Shown in pieces: positions 8,371 through 15,505 of a stretch of DNA of 29,904 bases. Positions within the stretch are counted from its first letter, which is position 1; every line of letters begins with the position of its first letter. This DNA is from an uncultured Clostridia bacterium (lineage in GTDB: Bacteria; Bacillota; Clostridia; Christensenellales; Borkfalkiaceae). Location of the stretch: contig CAMAHZ010000002.1 of the NCBI GenBank assembly GCA_945834965.1, positions 1 through 29,904 of the forward strand. The letters run 5' to 3'. Below the pieces are notes generated by a model, which was not told where the DNA came from, made no database searches, and saw only the letters and a list, made by a program, of their open reading frames with translations. The position numbers and the translations under genes are program-made.

Positions 8371-8826
8371 TTAATTCTCCTTATTATCAAAATAACGTTT
8401 GGCAAGGGACGAAGCTTCGCTTATAGTTCTGGGCGTTACCCTTGCCGCCTTAACCGCACCGCCTACCGTGATAAACGGTACGGGCTTGTTGGAATATACG
8501 CCGCTTAAATATTCTTCTATTACGGCGTTTTTTTCCTGCTGAGACAGCGCGCGAACGCCGCCTGAACCTTCGGTTTCCGCCTGCGAGAGAGCTTGTGCGC
8601 TTGCCGCCTGTGCGGGCGCAACCTGCTCCTTATTCGCTTCCAGCTCTTTAAGACGCTGACTGCGTCGGGTAAATTCAGCCTCAAGAGCCGTATAGGCGTC
8701 TATAAGGGCCTGAACGTCCTTAAATTTTTTGGGCCCTGCCGCAATCTCGTTAATCGTCTCTTCCTTAGTCTCCGCCTCCGCGGCGTTTGCCGTAGCCTGT
8801 AAATTTTCCGTTCGGTTATCCTTCAT
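8371..8826 (-). CDS. Capsid scaffolding protein (putative)
   Basis: 151 aa, starting 6 nt after a GGAGG site and overlapping the end of the portal gene by 11 nt. It is rich in Ala, Glu and Gln, with a coiled-coil stretch near residues 36-75 and a low-complexity linker (about 68-90), and a more ordered, basic C-terminal part. This is the composition and length of internal scaffolds, which sit between portal and capsid genes and leave the shell during DNA packaging. The assignment rests on position and composition. It is shorter than the P22 scaffold (303 aa). Confidence 0.65.
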   Translation of the reverse strand: MKDNRTENLQATANAAEAETKEETINEIAAGPKKFKDVQALIDAYTALEAEFTRRSQRLKELEANKEQVAPAQAASAQALSQAETEGSGGVRALSQQEKNAVIEEYLSGVYSNKPVPFITVGGAVKAARVTPRTISEASSLAKRYFDNKEN

Positions 8827-10687
8827 TTTTTACCTCCGATAATTTGTTTTTATGTTCATTAAGGTGAGCGCAGATACGCTCTTCCACGTCTTTTGAAAGC
8901 TTTTCCGTAAGCAAGTACGCCGTGTGTTCCCTGATATGCACCTGATTGTCGTCGTAGGGTTTTACTTCGACCTGCTTGCCGTCTTTCATATCTTCGTTTT
9001 CCTGAACGCAACGGTTTACGTTCAAGCTTTCCATATCCTTTTCGGTTACGTAGCCGCCGTAGCCCAACGTCTCCAAAAGCTTTGCCTTGAAGGTGGGGCT
9101 TAGCTTGCCGTTTGAATCGGTAAACAATCCCCTGTCAAGCATTTCGTAAAGGGCGGCTCTTCGGCGTGCCGGGGTTAAATTTGCGTCGCTGTCCGCTTCA
9201 ATTACCACGTCGTCGCCGGCAATGTCGCTGCCGATAAAAGTACGCACAGCCGTCTCGCCGTTTTTACCCATAAATTTCAAAAGGCGCACTTCGGTCGCAA
9301 ACTGCTTGTAGAGCCTTAATAAATACTTGCCTACGCGGCGCAACGCGCTTTTGACCTGCTCGTAGCACACGTTCATTCTCGCTTCGTCCTGCTCGATAAT
9401 GAGCTGTAAGCCCGTTGCGGAAGTAACCGACGTAAACGAGCTTACCTTTTGGGTTAAGTCGGTCGTGCCGGATATTCTGTTGAACTCGTCTACAAGCCTT
9501 TCTTCTTCCTGAGTAAATTCCGAAGGGACGGTGCCCATCGTCATCATTTCGGGCGGATTGCCGCCCTGCCTGTACACCAACACCTTGCCGGGGACAAGCC
9601 CGTCTTCTATAAGCTCGTCCGTGTCGATAGAGCCTTCTTCTACGGCGAGCATACCCATTGAAATACGGTTTAAAAATTCGTGCTTGCGGTTTTTGACGGC
9701 GTTGTACGCCCTTTGCACGGGAATGAGCCTATCGACTATGCACCTACCGAAAAAGCTACCCGTCACGGGCAGACAGCATTGCCTGATAAAGGGATAGGTA
9801 CGCGTTCCGTTGTCGCCGTTAATATAGGGCAAAGGTCCGTCGTACAAAAGCTTGTGCCCTGCAACTACCGTAAGCCTGCCGTCCTTTTGTTCGGCGGTGG
9901 GGCGGACGTACTTTTCTATAACGACTTCATAGCCGTGCTTGAGCGTGTGCTGAGAAAGCTTTACTCCGACGTCGGTTGCGGACGGGTACGCAGTTGAAAT
10001 ATTTGCAAACTCGTCTATATCCCTGCCTTCCACCTGAACGCCGTAAGCGGCGAATATATCTTCCGCAGGAACCGCCCTTGCGTGAATTATGCTGGGCTGA
10101 GCGTACAGATTTTCTTCCGAGAGCGAATCGGGATAGATTTCAAAGGGCGAAACCGCCATAACCTTAACCTTTCCTTCTCTCACGCTCGACCCGTCCTGCG
10201 CAAGCCCTATCGCGTTGCCTGCGTCGCTATCCCAGATAACCTTATAAAAAGCCGTTCCGCACGATTCCGACCAGGTAGTCGCCGCGGCTATTGCGGCGTT
10301 TATGTCGCAATCTTCGTACGCGGCGTTGAGTATGGACGAAGAAAGATTTGCCGAAAGCCTGTCTTCTTCGCTGTCGGAAGCCGCCCTGACCGTAAGACGG
10401 GGGTGCAGCGACGAAAGGCGTGAACAACGGGTGTCCACCATGGGCGCAATATAGTTGAAAACCCTGCGCTCCTGCCAATAGTAGCCGCCCTTAGTATCTT
10501 CTATCTCGCCGAGCGTGTTTACGTCGCAGTACTGATTGCCGTTTATGAAGTTTACGTTCAACTGCCAACCCCGCTCTATAAGCCTGCGCTCTTGCTGTCT
10601 GCGGCTGAAATCGGCGTAAATCTCGTCGATAAACTCCTTTAATTTCTCGTCCTTTACCTTTTCTCTTTGTGATTTTTCGTCATTCAC
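8816..10687 (-). CDS. Phage portal protein, P22 type
   Basis: 623 aa with a GTG start at 10685-10687 preceded at about 10 nt by AAAGGAG. Portal proteins form the 12-mer ring through which DNA enters and leaves the capsid. The sequence shows the P22-family pattern: an N-terminal helical region with FINGNQY, the RRVFNYIAPMVDT segment, the wing and stem region with RAYNAVKNRKHEFLNR, and VSSFTSVTSATGLQLIIEQDE before the C-terminal helices. Length is between that of short siphophage portals and P22 gp1 (725 aa). It overlaps the small-terminase-like gene upstream and the scaffold gene downstream, so translation is probably coupled. Confidence 0.87.
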   Translation of the reverse strand: MNDEKSQREKVKDEKLKEFIDEIYADFSRRQQERRLIERGWQLNVNFINGNQYCDVNTLGEIEDTKGGYYWQERRVFNYIAPMVDTRCSRLSSLHPRLTVRAASDSEEDRLSANLSSSILNAAYEDCDINAAIAAATTWSESCGTAFYKVIWDSDAGNAIGLAQDGSSVREGKVKVMAVSPFEIYPDSLSEENLYAQPSIIHARAVPAEDIFAAYGVQVEGRDIDEFANISTAYPSATDVGVKLSQHTLKHGYEVVIEKYVRPTAEQKDGRLTVVAGHKLLYDGPLPYINGDNGTRTYPFIRQCCLPVTGSFFGRCIVDRLIPVQRAYNAVKNRKHEFLNRISMGMLAVEEGSIDTDELIEDGLVPGKVLVYRQGGNPPEMMTMGTVPSEFTQEEERLVDEFNRISGTTDLTQKVSSFTSVTSATGLQLIIEQDEARMNVCYEQVKSALRRVGKYLLRLYKQFATEVRLLKFMGKNGETAVRTFIGSDIAGDDVVIEADSDANLTPARRRAALYEMLDRGLFTDSNGKLSPTFKAKLLETLGYGGYVTEKDMESLNVNRCVQENEDMKDGKQVEVKPYDDNQVHIREHTAYLLTEKLSKDVEERICAHLNEHKNKLSEVKNEG

Positions 10688-10949
10688 CGTTATTACTCTC
10701 CTTTAATAATGCAATAAGTCTTTCCCTTTCCGCCTTAAGCTCTTCGTCGGAAACGCCTTCCGCGCTCTCACCGTCCATAAGCATTTTTACAGCCTTGATA
10801 TCGGGCGGCACTTCCCTTCTCGTGACCTTGCGCTTTACGAGCTTTAATTCCCCTTCTCCGTCGGCGGAAAATTCTTCTACGATTTCGCTTGCAGAAAGCC
10901 CGACGGCGCACTTTAAAAGGGCGTCTTTAACGCTTTCTTTTGCTTCCAC
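10680..10949 (-). CDS. Small-terminase-like protein lacking a DNA-binding domain
   Basis: 89 aa with a GTG start at 10947-10949, seven nt after AAGGAGG. It overlaps the terminase gene by 23 nt and the portal gene by 8 nt. The middle section (KRKVTRREVPPDIKAVKML) resembles the C-terminal part of many Firmicutes small terminase subunits, where a K-V-P-P-D-x-x-A motif precedes the contact region for the large subunit. The helix-turn-helix domain that normally comes first, about 60-100 residues, is absent, and the gene lies after rather than before the large subunit. The remainder is an acidic helical tail. The assignment is moderate, from motif recall and context. It could instead be a small assembly chaperone. 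Confidence 0.55.
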   Translation of the reverse strand: MEAKESVKDALLKCAVGLSASEIVEEFSADGEGELKLVKRKVTRREVPPDIKAVKMLMDGESAEGVSDEELKAERERLIALLKESNNGE

Positions 10950-12372
10950 TTTGCAACCTCCTTATTCTTCTCATTTTGTCGGTGTAAACGGCGTTGAACC
11001 CTTCTTCCCGCTTGGCAGGCTGGGGGCGGCTCATAACAAAGTATCTAAGCTCGTCCATACAGTGGTCGTCGCGCTTGACGGGCGAGTCGCCGTCCGCCCA
11101 GAAATAGGAAGAAAACTCTTCTATCATCGCCTTGCAGTTATCAAAGATATACAAGTCGGGTACGCCGTTACCCTGCTTTAAATATTCCTTAACCCGACAT
11201 ATGCCTGCAAACACGTCCTTATTAACCTTGGGGTTTACGAGTATTCCCTTTTCCGCAAACAGCTCGGTAACGCTCTTGACCGAAGCCAACGTCTTTTGGT
11301 TTGCCGCGCTGTCTATAAGCGCCGAAAGCCTGCCCTTATTATCCGTTTTCCACCCTATTCGTGCCGATATATCCTTGATGCAACGCGAATGATAGTCGAT
11401 ATCCTTGCCTTGGGCGAAGTGCTCGGCAACGACGTAGATATTGCCGTCCCAGTCGACGGCGTACCAGTGCGCAGAGAGCGGATTGTTAAGCCCCGGGTCA
11501 ATGGAAATGGTTTCCTGCCACTCTTTGGGGATATCGAACGGCGGTATTACGTGTACCGACCTGTCGAACTCCGGATACACCAGCCCGTCCCCTGCCGAAA
11601 ACTTGCCGTACTTTCTTGAATCGAGTGCGGCGGCGTCTAAAGACTGACTTAAAAGCTTGACTTCGCTTTTAGGCAGGTAGGGATTATCTTCCCAGCTGAT
11701 GGTCTCCCACCACACTTCGGGGTTGTTGCGCCTGTTTAGGTATATTTCGTTGTAGATAAACGTCTCGCCCTTAAGCGGCGTCATCGTGCCGAAAATATCC
11801 CCCTTTTTGTCCATAACTCGCATTAAACATTCGTCGTAGATATCCTTGGGCGGCTCTTCGTCGAACCAGACGAAATCAAGCGACGAACCTTGAAATTTTT
11901 CCCTGCCCTGGTCACAGCTTTTAAAGCCCAAAGTCGATACGCCGCCGAACACGTTTTTAACCTTAATCTGGTCGATAACGCCCGACGACGGGCTGTCCTT
12001 TCTGCCCGAGAGCATAGTTATATCTTCTATCCAGTCTACGGGAAGATATTTTAAAATCTTGCTCTGCGCGACGTCTCTTTGCACCTGCTGTGAGAGCGAG
12101 ACCGACCACCCGAACACGTCCCTTTTATTCTTGCGGTAGGGGTGGATTCCCCTTAAAAGCCACACCGTTTCCACGGCGCCGCACTCGGTTTTGCCCGACC
12201 TGTTGCCCCCGAATATCCAGCGGTTGCGCTTTTTGCATTTATGGAACGCCAACTGCTTTTTATGTTTTTTTCTGCCCGAATTATAGCCCGTAAGCGCCGC
12301 ACAAGCTTTTTCCCTTCGTTTTAGTTCTTTTTCTATTTCCGCAAGTCGGATGATAATTTCTTCTCTGTTCAT
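10927..12372 (-). CDS. Phage terminase large subunit
   Basis: 481 aa from the ATG at 12370-12372, with AAAGG just upstream. A TTG-initiated extension to 12432 is open but lacks support. The packaging ATPase is intact: Walker A GGNRSGKT at residues 55-62 and Walker B FVWFDEE at 167-173. The C-terminal RNase H-like nuclease keeps its acidic residues: D292 in SIDPGLNNP, D354 in ALIDSAAN, and the DDHCMDELRY cluster near 435-440. Both activities needed for packaging and cutting concatemeric DNA therefore look present. It is the first gene of the cassette. I see no strong consensus promoter in the 77 nt before the divergent gene. Confidence 0.92.
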   Translation of the reverse strand: MNREEIIIRLAEIEKELKRREKACAALTGYNSGRKKHKKQLAFHKCKKRNRWIFGGNRSGKTECGAVETVWLLRGIHPYRKNKRDVFGWSVSLSQQVQRDVAQSKILKYLPVDWIEDITMLSGRKDSPSSGVIDQIKVKNVFGGVSTLGFKSCDQGREKFQGSSLDFVWFDEEPPKDIYDECLMRVMDKKGDIFGTMTPLKGETFIYNEIYLNRRNNPEVWWETISWEDNPYLPKSEVKLLSQSLDAAALDSRKYGKFSAGDGLVYPEFDRSVHVIPPFDIPKEWQETISIDPGLNNPLSAHWYAVDWDGNIYVVAEHFAQGKDIDYHSRCIKDISARIGWKTDNKGRLSALIDSAANQKTLASVKSVTELFAEKGILVNPKVNKDVFAGICRVKEYLKQGNGVPDLYIFDNCKAMIEEFSSYFWADGDSPVKRDDHCMDELRYFVMSRPQPAKREEGFNAVYTDKMRRIRRLQSGSKRKR

Positions 12373-12419
12373 AGACCTTTTACGACAAATTTTCCCCAAG
12401 TTTTTAAGGCGGACGGCGG

Positions 12420-12425
12420 TATAAT
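12420..12425 (+). promoter_or_regulatory. Possible -10 box of the 12450 gene
   Basis: TATAAT lies 24 nt before the ATG at 12450 and resembles the GG-TATAAT-TTTA context before the 13974 gene. No good -35 box is seen at 16-18 nt, so the site may be weak or need an activator. It overlaps the short divergent region shared with the terminase gene. Confidence 0.4.
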
Positions 12426-12449
12426 TTACCAAAAAACGATGTTCGCCAT

Positions 12450-13124
12450 ATGAAAAGAATATTCATATTTTTATGCCTTGCCCTGCTTTTTGCCTTTGCC
12501 CCGACTAAGGCGGCGTTATCCCCGAGTATAGCCGCTTGCGCCGATACGAACCTTTCGCTTGCAAGACCCGTTGGCAGGGAATGTTATTTTTTTAGTGAAA
12601 AGGATTTATCCACCGCCCTTTTCGCCGTGCCCTATACCTACTGCATTCAGATTATCCGCAACGACGGGGAATGGCTGTACGCAAGCTACGCCGCCGACGA
12701 AGGGGGGTATAAAAAGCTTTACGGCTATTGTAAAAGCGACGAGTTTGAAGCTGTGCCGTCCGCCCCTAAGAGCGAGTATTTAAATAAAACTATAAACGTA
12801 ACGTTTAGTGCAAACGGCGGACAGGGGTCGTTCAATCCGCCGTCCGATTTGCAGATAGAAGCGCTATATTACGGGGGATACAGGCACGGCGCCAACTTCT
12901 ATTCCTACGTTTTATGCCGCGGCGCGTTTTGCTACGTAGAAGGCGCTAACGACGATTACCCCCTTAACGAATACGAAGAGCAAACAAATAGTTCCGATAA
13001 CGGCGGCGAAAAGAGCGAGAACGGCGCAAACAGCACGGGGCTTATTATATTTATAGTTATACTTGCCGTGGCGCTCGTTGCGGTGGGTGCGCTTGCGTTT
13101 TCTTCCAAAAGAAAATTTGAATAA
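12450..13124 (+). CDS. Secreted single-pass membrane protein with SH3-like region
   Basis: 224 aa. It begins with a signal peptide (KRIFIFLCLALLFAFAP), has an ectodomain of about 160 residues, a low-complexity Ser/Asn/Glu stretch (about 168-190), one membrane helix (LIIFIVILAVALVAVGALAF) and a short basic tail. Residues 40-95 (YCIQIIRNDGEWLYASYAA and then YGYCKSDEF) look like a bacterial SH3-type repeat, which often binds cell wall. Its architecture matches the 13974 gene, so the two may be distant paralogues. No Shine-Dalgarno sequence is visible before the ATG. It is divergent from the capsid cassette, with a 77-nt gap, and convergent with the 13159 gene. Function is unknown. Confidence 0.8.
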   Translation: MKRIFIFLCLALLFAFAPTKAALSPSIAACADTNLSLARPVGRECYFFSEKDLSTALFAVPYTYCIQIIRNDGEWLYASYAADEGGYKKLYGYCKSDEFEAVPSAPKSEYLNKTINVTFSANGGQGSFNPPSDLQIEALYYGGYRHGANFYSYVLCRGAFCYVEGANDDYPLNEYEEQTNSSDNGGEKSENGANSTGLIIFIVILAVALVAVGALAFSSKRKFE

Positions 13125-13158
13125 TTTTCGCAAAGCTCCCCTATTAGCCGCCGAAATA

Positions 13159-13572
13159 TTAGTCGGGGTTGGGGCTTATAAGCGCGTAGTACGCACAGAC
13201 GCAGGCGTACCCCCTTTTGCAATTTGAAAGCAGCATACCTGCCCTGCGCCTAAATTTGACGAGCGCACTATGGATTTTTTTGCGTTCGGCTGCGTCCAGC
13301 CCCATAACGCCCGTGCGGCGGCGAGCGTACTTTTTTAATGCGAGCAAGTCGGCTGAAGGTAACTTTGCCATCACCTTGTTCAATCTTGCCCAAAACGTTT
13401 CGCACTCCGCCTTGATTTCGATGACGGCGTTGACCTTATCGAAGGTGTGTTCGCCGCCGCAGATATCCTGCCACGAAGTTGCGGCAAGGCGGGTTATTAT
13501 CCCGTCTAACGCGGAATTTAAACTGCCTGCCGAAAAGTAAAATCTTAAAACCTTTTTTAATTGCGTTCTCAT
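13159..13572 (-). CDS. Unknown 137-aa basic helical protein, possible phage-type regulator
   Basis: 137 aa from the ATG at 13570-13572, which follows AGGG by 5 nt. An ATG five codons earlier overlaps that site. The protein is basic and predicted mostly helical. Residues 50-75 (AVIEIKAECETFWARLNKV) and 84-115 (ALKKYARRRTG, ERKKIHSALVKFRRR) give a helix-linker-helix outline that faintly recalls ArpU/RinA-like late regulators encoded before terminase genes in Firmicutes phages. That likeness is weak. It points in the same direction as the capsid cassette but is separated from it by a plus-strand gene. A promoter (13735-13762) with a LexA-like box at the start site lies upstream, and hairpin array 2 lies in its leader. 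Confidence 0.6.
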   Translation of the reverse strand: MRTQLKKVLRFYFSAGSLNSALDGIITRLAATSWQDICGGEHTFDKVNAVIEIKAECETFWARLNKVMAKLPSADLLALKKYARRRTGVMGLDAAERKKIHSALVKFRRRAGMLLSNCKRGYACVCAYYALISPNPD

Positions 13573-13589
13573 AACGACCCTGCCCATTC

Positions 13590-13690
13590 ATCACCCGTCA
13601 GGGTGGATTGTATCAACAGCTTGCCTGTTGGATTTCATCACCCGTCAGGGTGGATTTAATCAACAGCTTGCCTGTTGGATTTCATCACCC
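13590..13690 (+). repeat. Hairpin-repeat array 2 (four units plus a truncated fifth)
   Basis: On the plus strand the units are 13590-13608, 13612-13633, 13637-13655 and 13659-13680, each ATC-stem-loop-stem-G-GAT with 3-nt spacers (TGT, TTC, TTA, TTC). A fifth begins at 13684 (ATCACCCC) and breaks off. Units 1 and 3 share one hairpin (ACCC/GGGT) and units 2 and 4 another (AACAG/CTGTT), so the array is also a 47-bp direct duplication with two differences. It is the same family as 3709-3820 but in opposite orientation. Confidence 0.9.
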
Positions 13691-13712
13691 CTTGTTTTTG
13701 GTTGTTTTAAAA

Positions 13713-13726
13713 CGAACATTTGTTTG
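13713..13726. promoter_or_regulatory. LexA (SOS) box candidate
   Basis: CGAACATTTGTTTG fits the Gram-positive LexA consensus (CGAAC-N4-GTTYG, with R-N-R-Y in the centre) at all but one central position. It covers the expected transcription start of the minus-strand promoter at 13735-13762, a usual repressor position. Confidence 0.6.
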
Positions 13727-13734
13727 TTTTCGTA

Positions 13735-13762
13735 GTTATAGTATAACCCGTAAATATGACAA
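13735..13762 (-). promoter_or_regulatory. Promoter of the 13159-13572 gene
   Basis: TTGTCA (13757-13762) and TATAAC (13735-13740) with a 16-nt spacer on the minus strand. Transcription would start near 13728, inside or beside the LexA-like box, and the roughly 155-nt leader would include hairpin array 2. Confidence 0.55.
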
Positions 13763-13937
13763 AGGTGTCCGCTTTAAAAAATAAATTCAGGTTTTTTTAA
13801 ATTTTTTTAATCAAAAAAACGTGACTAAACGTTATTTTTATTACCTTAGTGCCTTTTTTTGGGTAATAAAAAAACAAACGAAGGCGTTTTCGTTCGTTTT
13901 CGTTTGTTTTCATACTACTATTTAAAGCATTAAATCC
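13763..13937. other. AT-rich intergenic stretch with two adjacent inverted repeats
   Basis: Together with the sites listed separately this fills the 400-nt gap between 13572 and 13974. It has no coding potential that I can support. It contains two abutting inverted repeats: arms 13835-13845 / 13862-13872 (11 bp) and 13871-13882 / 13899-13910 (12 bp), each perfect and each with a 16-nt spacer. The second is built from CGTTTT/CGTTTG-like steps and ends 27 nt before the -35 box of the 13974 gene, so it could be an operator. A weaker repeat of G/C-capped A and T runs lies at 13791-13820. Confidence 0.6.
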
Positions 13938-13966
13938 TTTACAACTTTTTTTTTAGGTGGTATAAT
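13938..13966 (+). promoter_or_regulatory. Promoter of the 13974 gene, predicted leaderless start
   Basis: TTTACA (13938-13943), a 17-nt spacer and TATAAT (13961-13966). Only 7 nt (TTTAGAC) separate the -10 box from the GTG start at 13974. Confidence 0.8.
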
Positions 13967-13973
13967 TTTAGAC

Positions 13974-15383
13974 GTGAAACTTGCTAAGACTTTATCCATT
14001 TCGCTTGCGGCGGCAATTTCCGCAGCGACCATGGGCGTAGGCGTTGCGTATGCGGCAGAAGGAACTGCCGATACCTACTACCCCGACAGCTTTGAGTGTT
14101 CGCTTTCCTTTGAGAGCGGACTCGTTGACTACGCCGTCTACGGGGACAGCTACGCCTTTGCGTATAACGGTCAGCTTGCAGTTTTACAGGGCAACGGCAA
14201 CAACCAAAGGCTGCCCGATATCAAGCCCGTAAGCTCTATAAGCCAGCTTGATTATTCAACGGACGGAAAGCTTTACGTCTGCTTTGCGGACGGCTACTGC
14301 GTTTACCCCGACTTAGAGAATAAACTGCCCCTTTCGCAGATATCCGTGCAGGATAGCGAGCAATGGCAGGTAAGCTTAGGCGAAGTCACCTATTCCTTAA
14401 ACAACGCAAACGGCTCTTTATTATATATGAGCAAGGACGGCTTTGAAACGGTGACGATTAAAGAGAGCGTTGAAGGCGAGATTGAGTTTTCTAAATTAAA
14501 GCAGTACGATAACGCCGCGTATGCGGTTATGAATAATTCGCTTTACAAATTAGAAGGCTCGGTTGCCGTCAAGGTAGAGCCCACCTATTACGGCTTTATC
14601 GATAAGACAAAGGCAATCCCCACGGGGACGGCGGCGCAGGCGTTAAAGGCGGATAGCCCCATAACCTGCGGTTGGGTGGAAAAGGGCAAGTACTACACCG
14701 AAATAAGCCTTGAAAACGAGCTTGGCACAACCTTTGAAGTACCAAACCCTGCCACCGCCACTTATCTTTCGGAAGACAGGCTGTACTGTATGGTGCTTGC
14801 AGAAAGCGGCAACGCCTACGTAATTACGATGGGCGGCAAGTGCTATTTGGCGGCAAAGACGAGCGTGAGCGTGGAAGCTGAAAACCCTGCGCTCTCCACA
14901 GCAGACGTCAGCGCGGCGTACGCTGTTGAAAAGATAGGCGTCTACTCCCGCCCCTACCTTTCGGCGGCTACAAAGCTGTGCGAATTAGAGAGCGGCAGCT
15001 CTAACGCCGTAACCGTTTTAGGGCAGTTTACCGATTTGGTCGGCAGAGAGTATTATAAAATCGAATACACCGCAAACGACGGAACTAAGGTCAGCGGTTT
15101 TGCCGCAAAAGGACTTATGACGGGCTACGCCTTCCCTGCCGAAGATACCGAAGTTCACCCCGACGGCGGCGACAGCGAGTTTTTATACAACACCAACGCC
15201 GTGACCGTAGGGCTTGCAATCGCCATAGTCGCATTAGTTATTATCGCAGTTCTCTACGTTGCGTCTATCTCTTCCAAAAAGAACAAAAAGAATAACAGGA
15301 AAAAGCAACGGCAAAAGAGAGCCGAACGGGACAGGCGCAGATACGACGACGATGACGACGACTACGACGACGATTACGAATAA
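13974..15383 (+). CDS. Secreted single-pass surface protein with SH3-like domain and Asp-rich tail
   Basis: 469 aa with a GTG start fixed by the promoter 7 nt upstream. A signal peptide (KLAKTLSISLAAAISAATMG, cleavage near AYA-AE) leads to a beta-rich ectodomain with propeller-like steps (YAVYGDSYAFAYNGQLAVL, GKLYVCFADGYCVY). An SH3-like module follows (about 310-375: KIGVYSRPYLSAATKLCELE, then EYYKIEYTANDG). One membrane helix (AVTVGLAIAIVALVIIAVLY) precedes a strongly basic cytoplasmic stretch and a tail of ten aspartates among twelve residues. The layout repeats that of the 12450 gene on a larger scale. It is monocistronic, ending at the terminator 15448-15483. No known function; a wall-binding or envelope-sensing role is inferred. 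Confidence 0.82.
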   Translation: MKLAKTLSISLAAAISAATMGVGVAYAAEGTADTYYPDSFECSLSFESGLVDYAVYGDSYAFAYNGQLAVLQGNGNNQRLPDIKPVSSISQLDYSTDGKLYVCFADGYCVYPDLENKLPLSQISVQDSEQWQVSLGEVTYSLNNANGSLLYMSKDGFETVTIKESVEGEIEFSKLKQYDNAAYAVMNNSLYKLEGSVAVKVEPTYYGFIDKTKAIPTGTAAQALKADSPITCGWVEKGKYYTEISLENELGTTFEVPNPATATYLSEDRLYCMVLAESGNAYVITMGGKCYLAAKTSVSVEAENPALSTADVSAAYAVEKIGVYSRPYLSAATKLCELESGSSNAVTVLGQFTDLVGREYYKIEYTANDGTKVSGFAAKGLMTGYAFPAEDTEVHPDGGDSEFLYNTNAVTVGLAIAIVALVIIAVLYVASISSKKNKKNNRKKQRQKRAERDRRRYDDDDDDYDDDYE

Positions 15384-15447
15384 CCGTGACTGCGGTTAAG
15401 CTATAACCCTTTCACTTGACCAAACAAATAATTCAATCAACACGCAA

Positions 15448-15483
15448 AAAGCCCGACGCTTGACAAAACAAGCGTCGGGCTTT
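15448..15483. terminator. Bidirectional terminator between convergent genes
   Basis: A perfect 15-bp stem (15448-15462 / 15469-15483) with a 6-nt loop, flanked by A and T runs on both sides, lies between the plus-strand 13974 gene and the minus-strand 15506 gene. Confidence 0.9.
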
Positions 15484-15505
15484 AACTTTCTTTTATGAAT
15501 AACTT

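Larger units (their letters stand above)
4876..12372 (-). mobile_element. Capsid-only P22-like phage-derived cassette
   Basis: Eight minus-strand genes, all overlapping or at most about 12 nt apart, in the order large terminase, small-terminase-like fragment, portal, scaffold, major capsid, gp4-like adaptor, gp10-like hub, coiled-coil protein, closed by one terminator. All frames are intact and most starts have good ribosome-binding sites or ATGA overlaps, so it does not look like a decaying prophage. Missing are integrase, repressor, replication, lysis, tail needle, tail spike and any recognisable att repeats. It sits between an rRNA-type methyltransferase and surface-protein genes. It could be a domesticated DNA-packaging particle, a gene transfer agent, or a capsid-forming satellite remnant. 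Boundaries given are those of the genes. Confidence 0.75.

Noticed and set aside
4876..12372. Complete functional prophage
   Set aside because: No integrase, repressor, replication, lysis or receptor-binding gene and no direct repeats that look like attachment sites in the window.
12373..12432. N-terminal extension of the large terminase from TTG at 12432
   Set aside because: The extension lacks a ribosome-binding site and overlaps the divergent -10 region; the ATG at 12372 has AAAGG before it.
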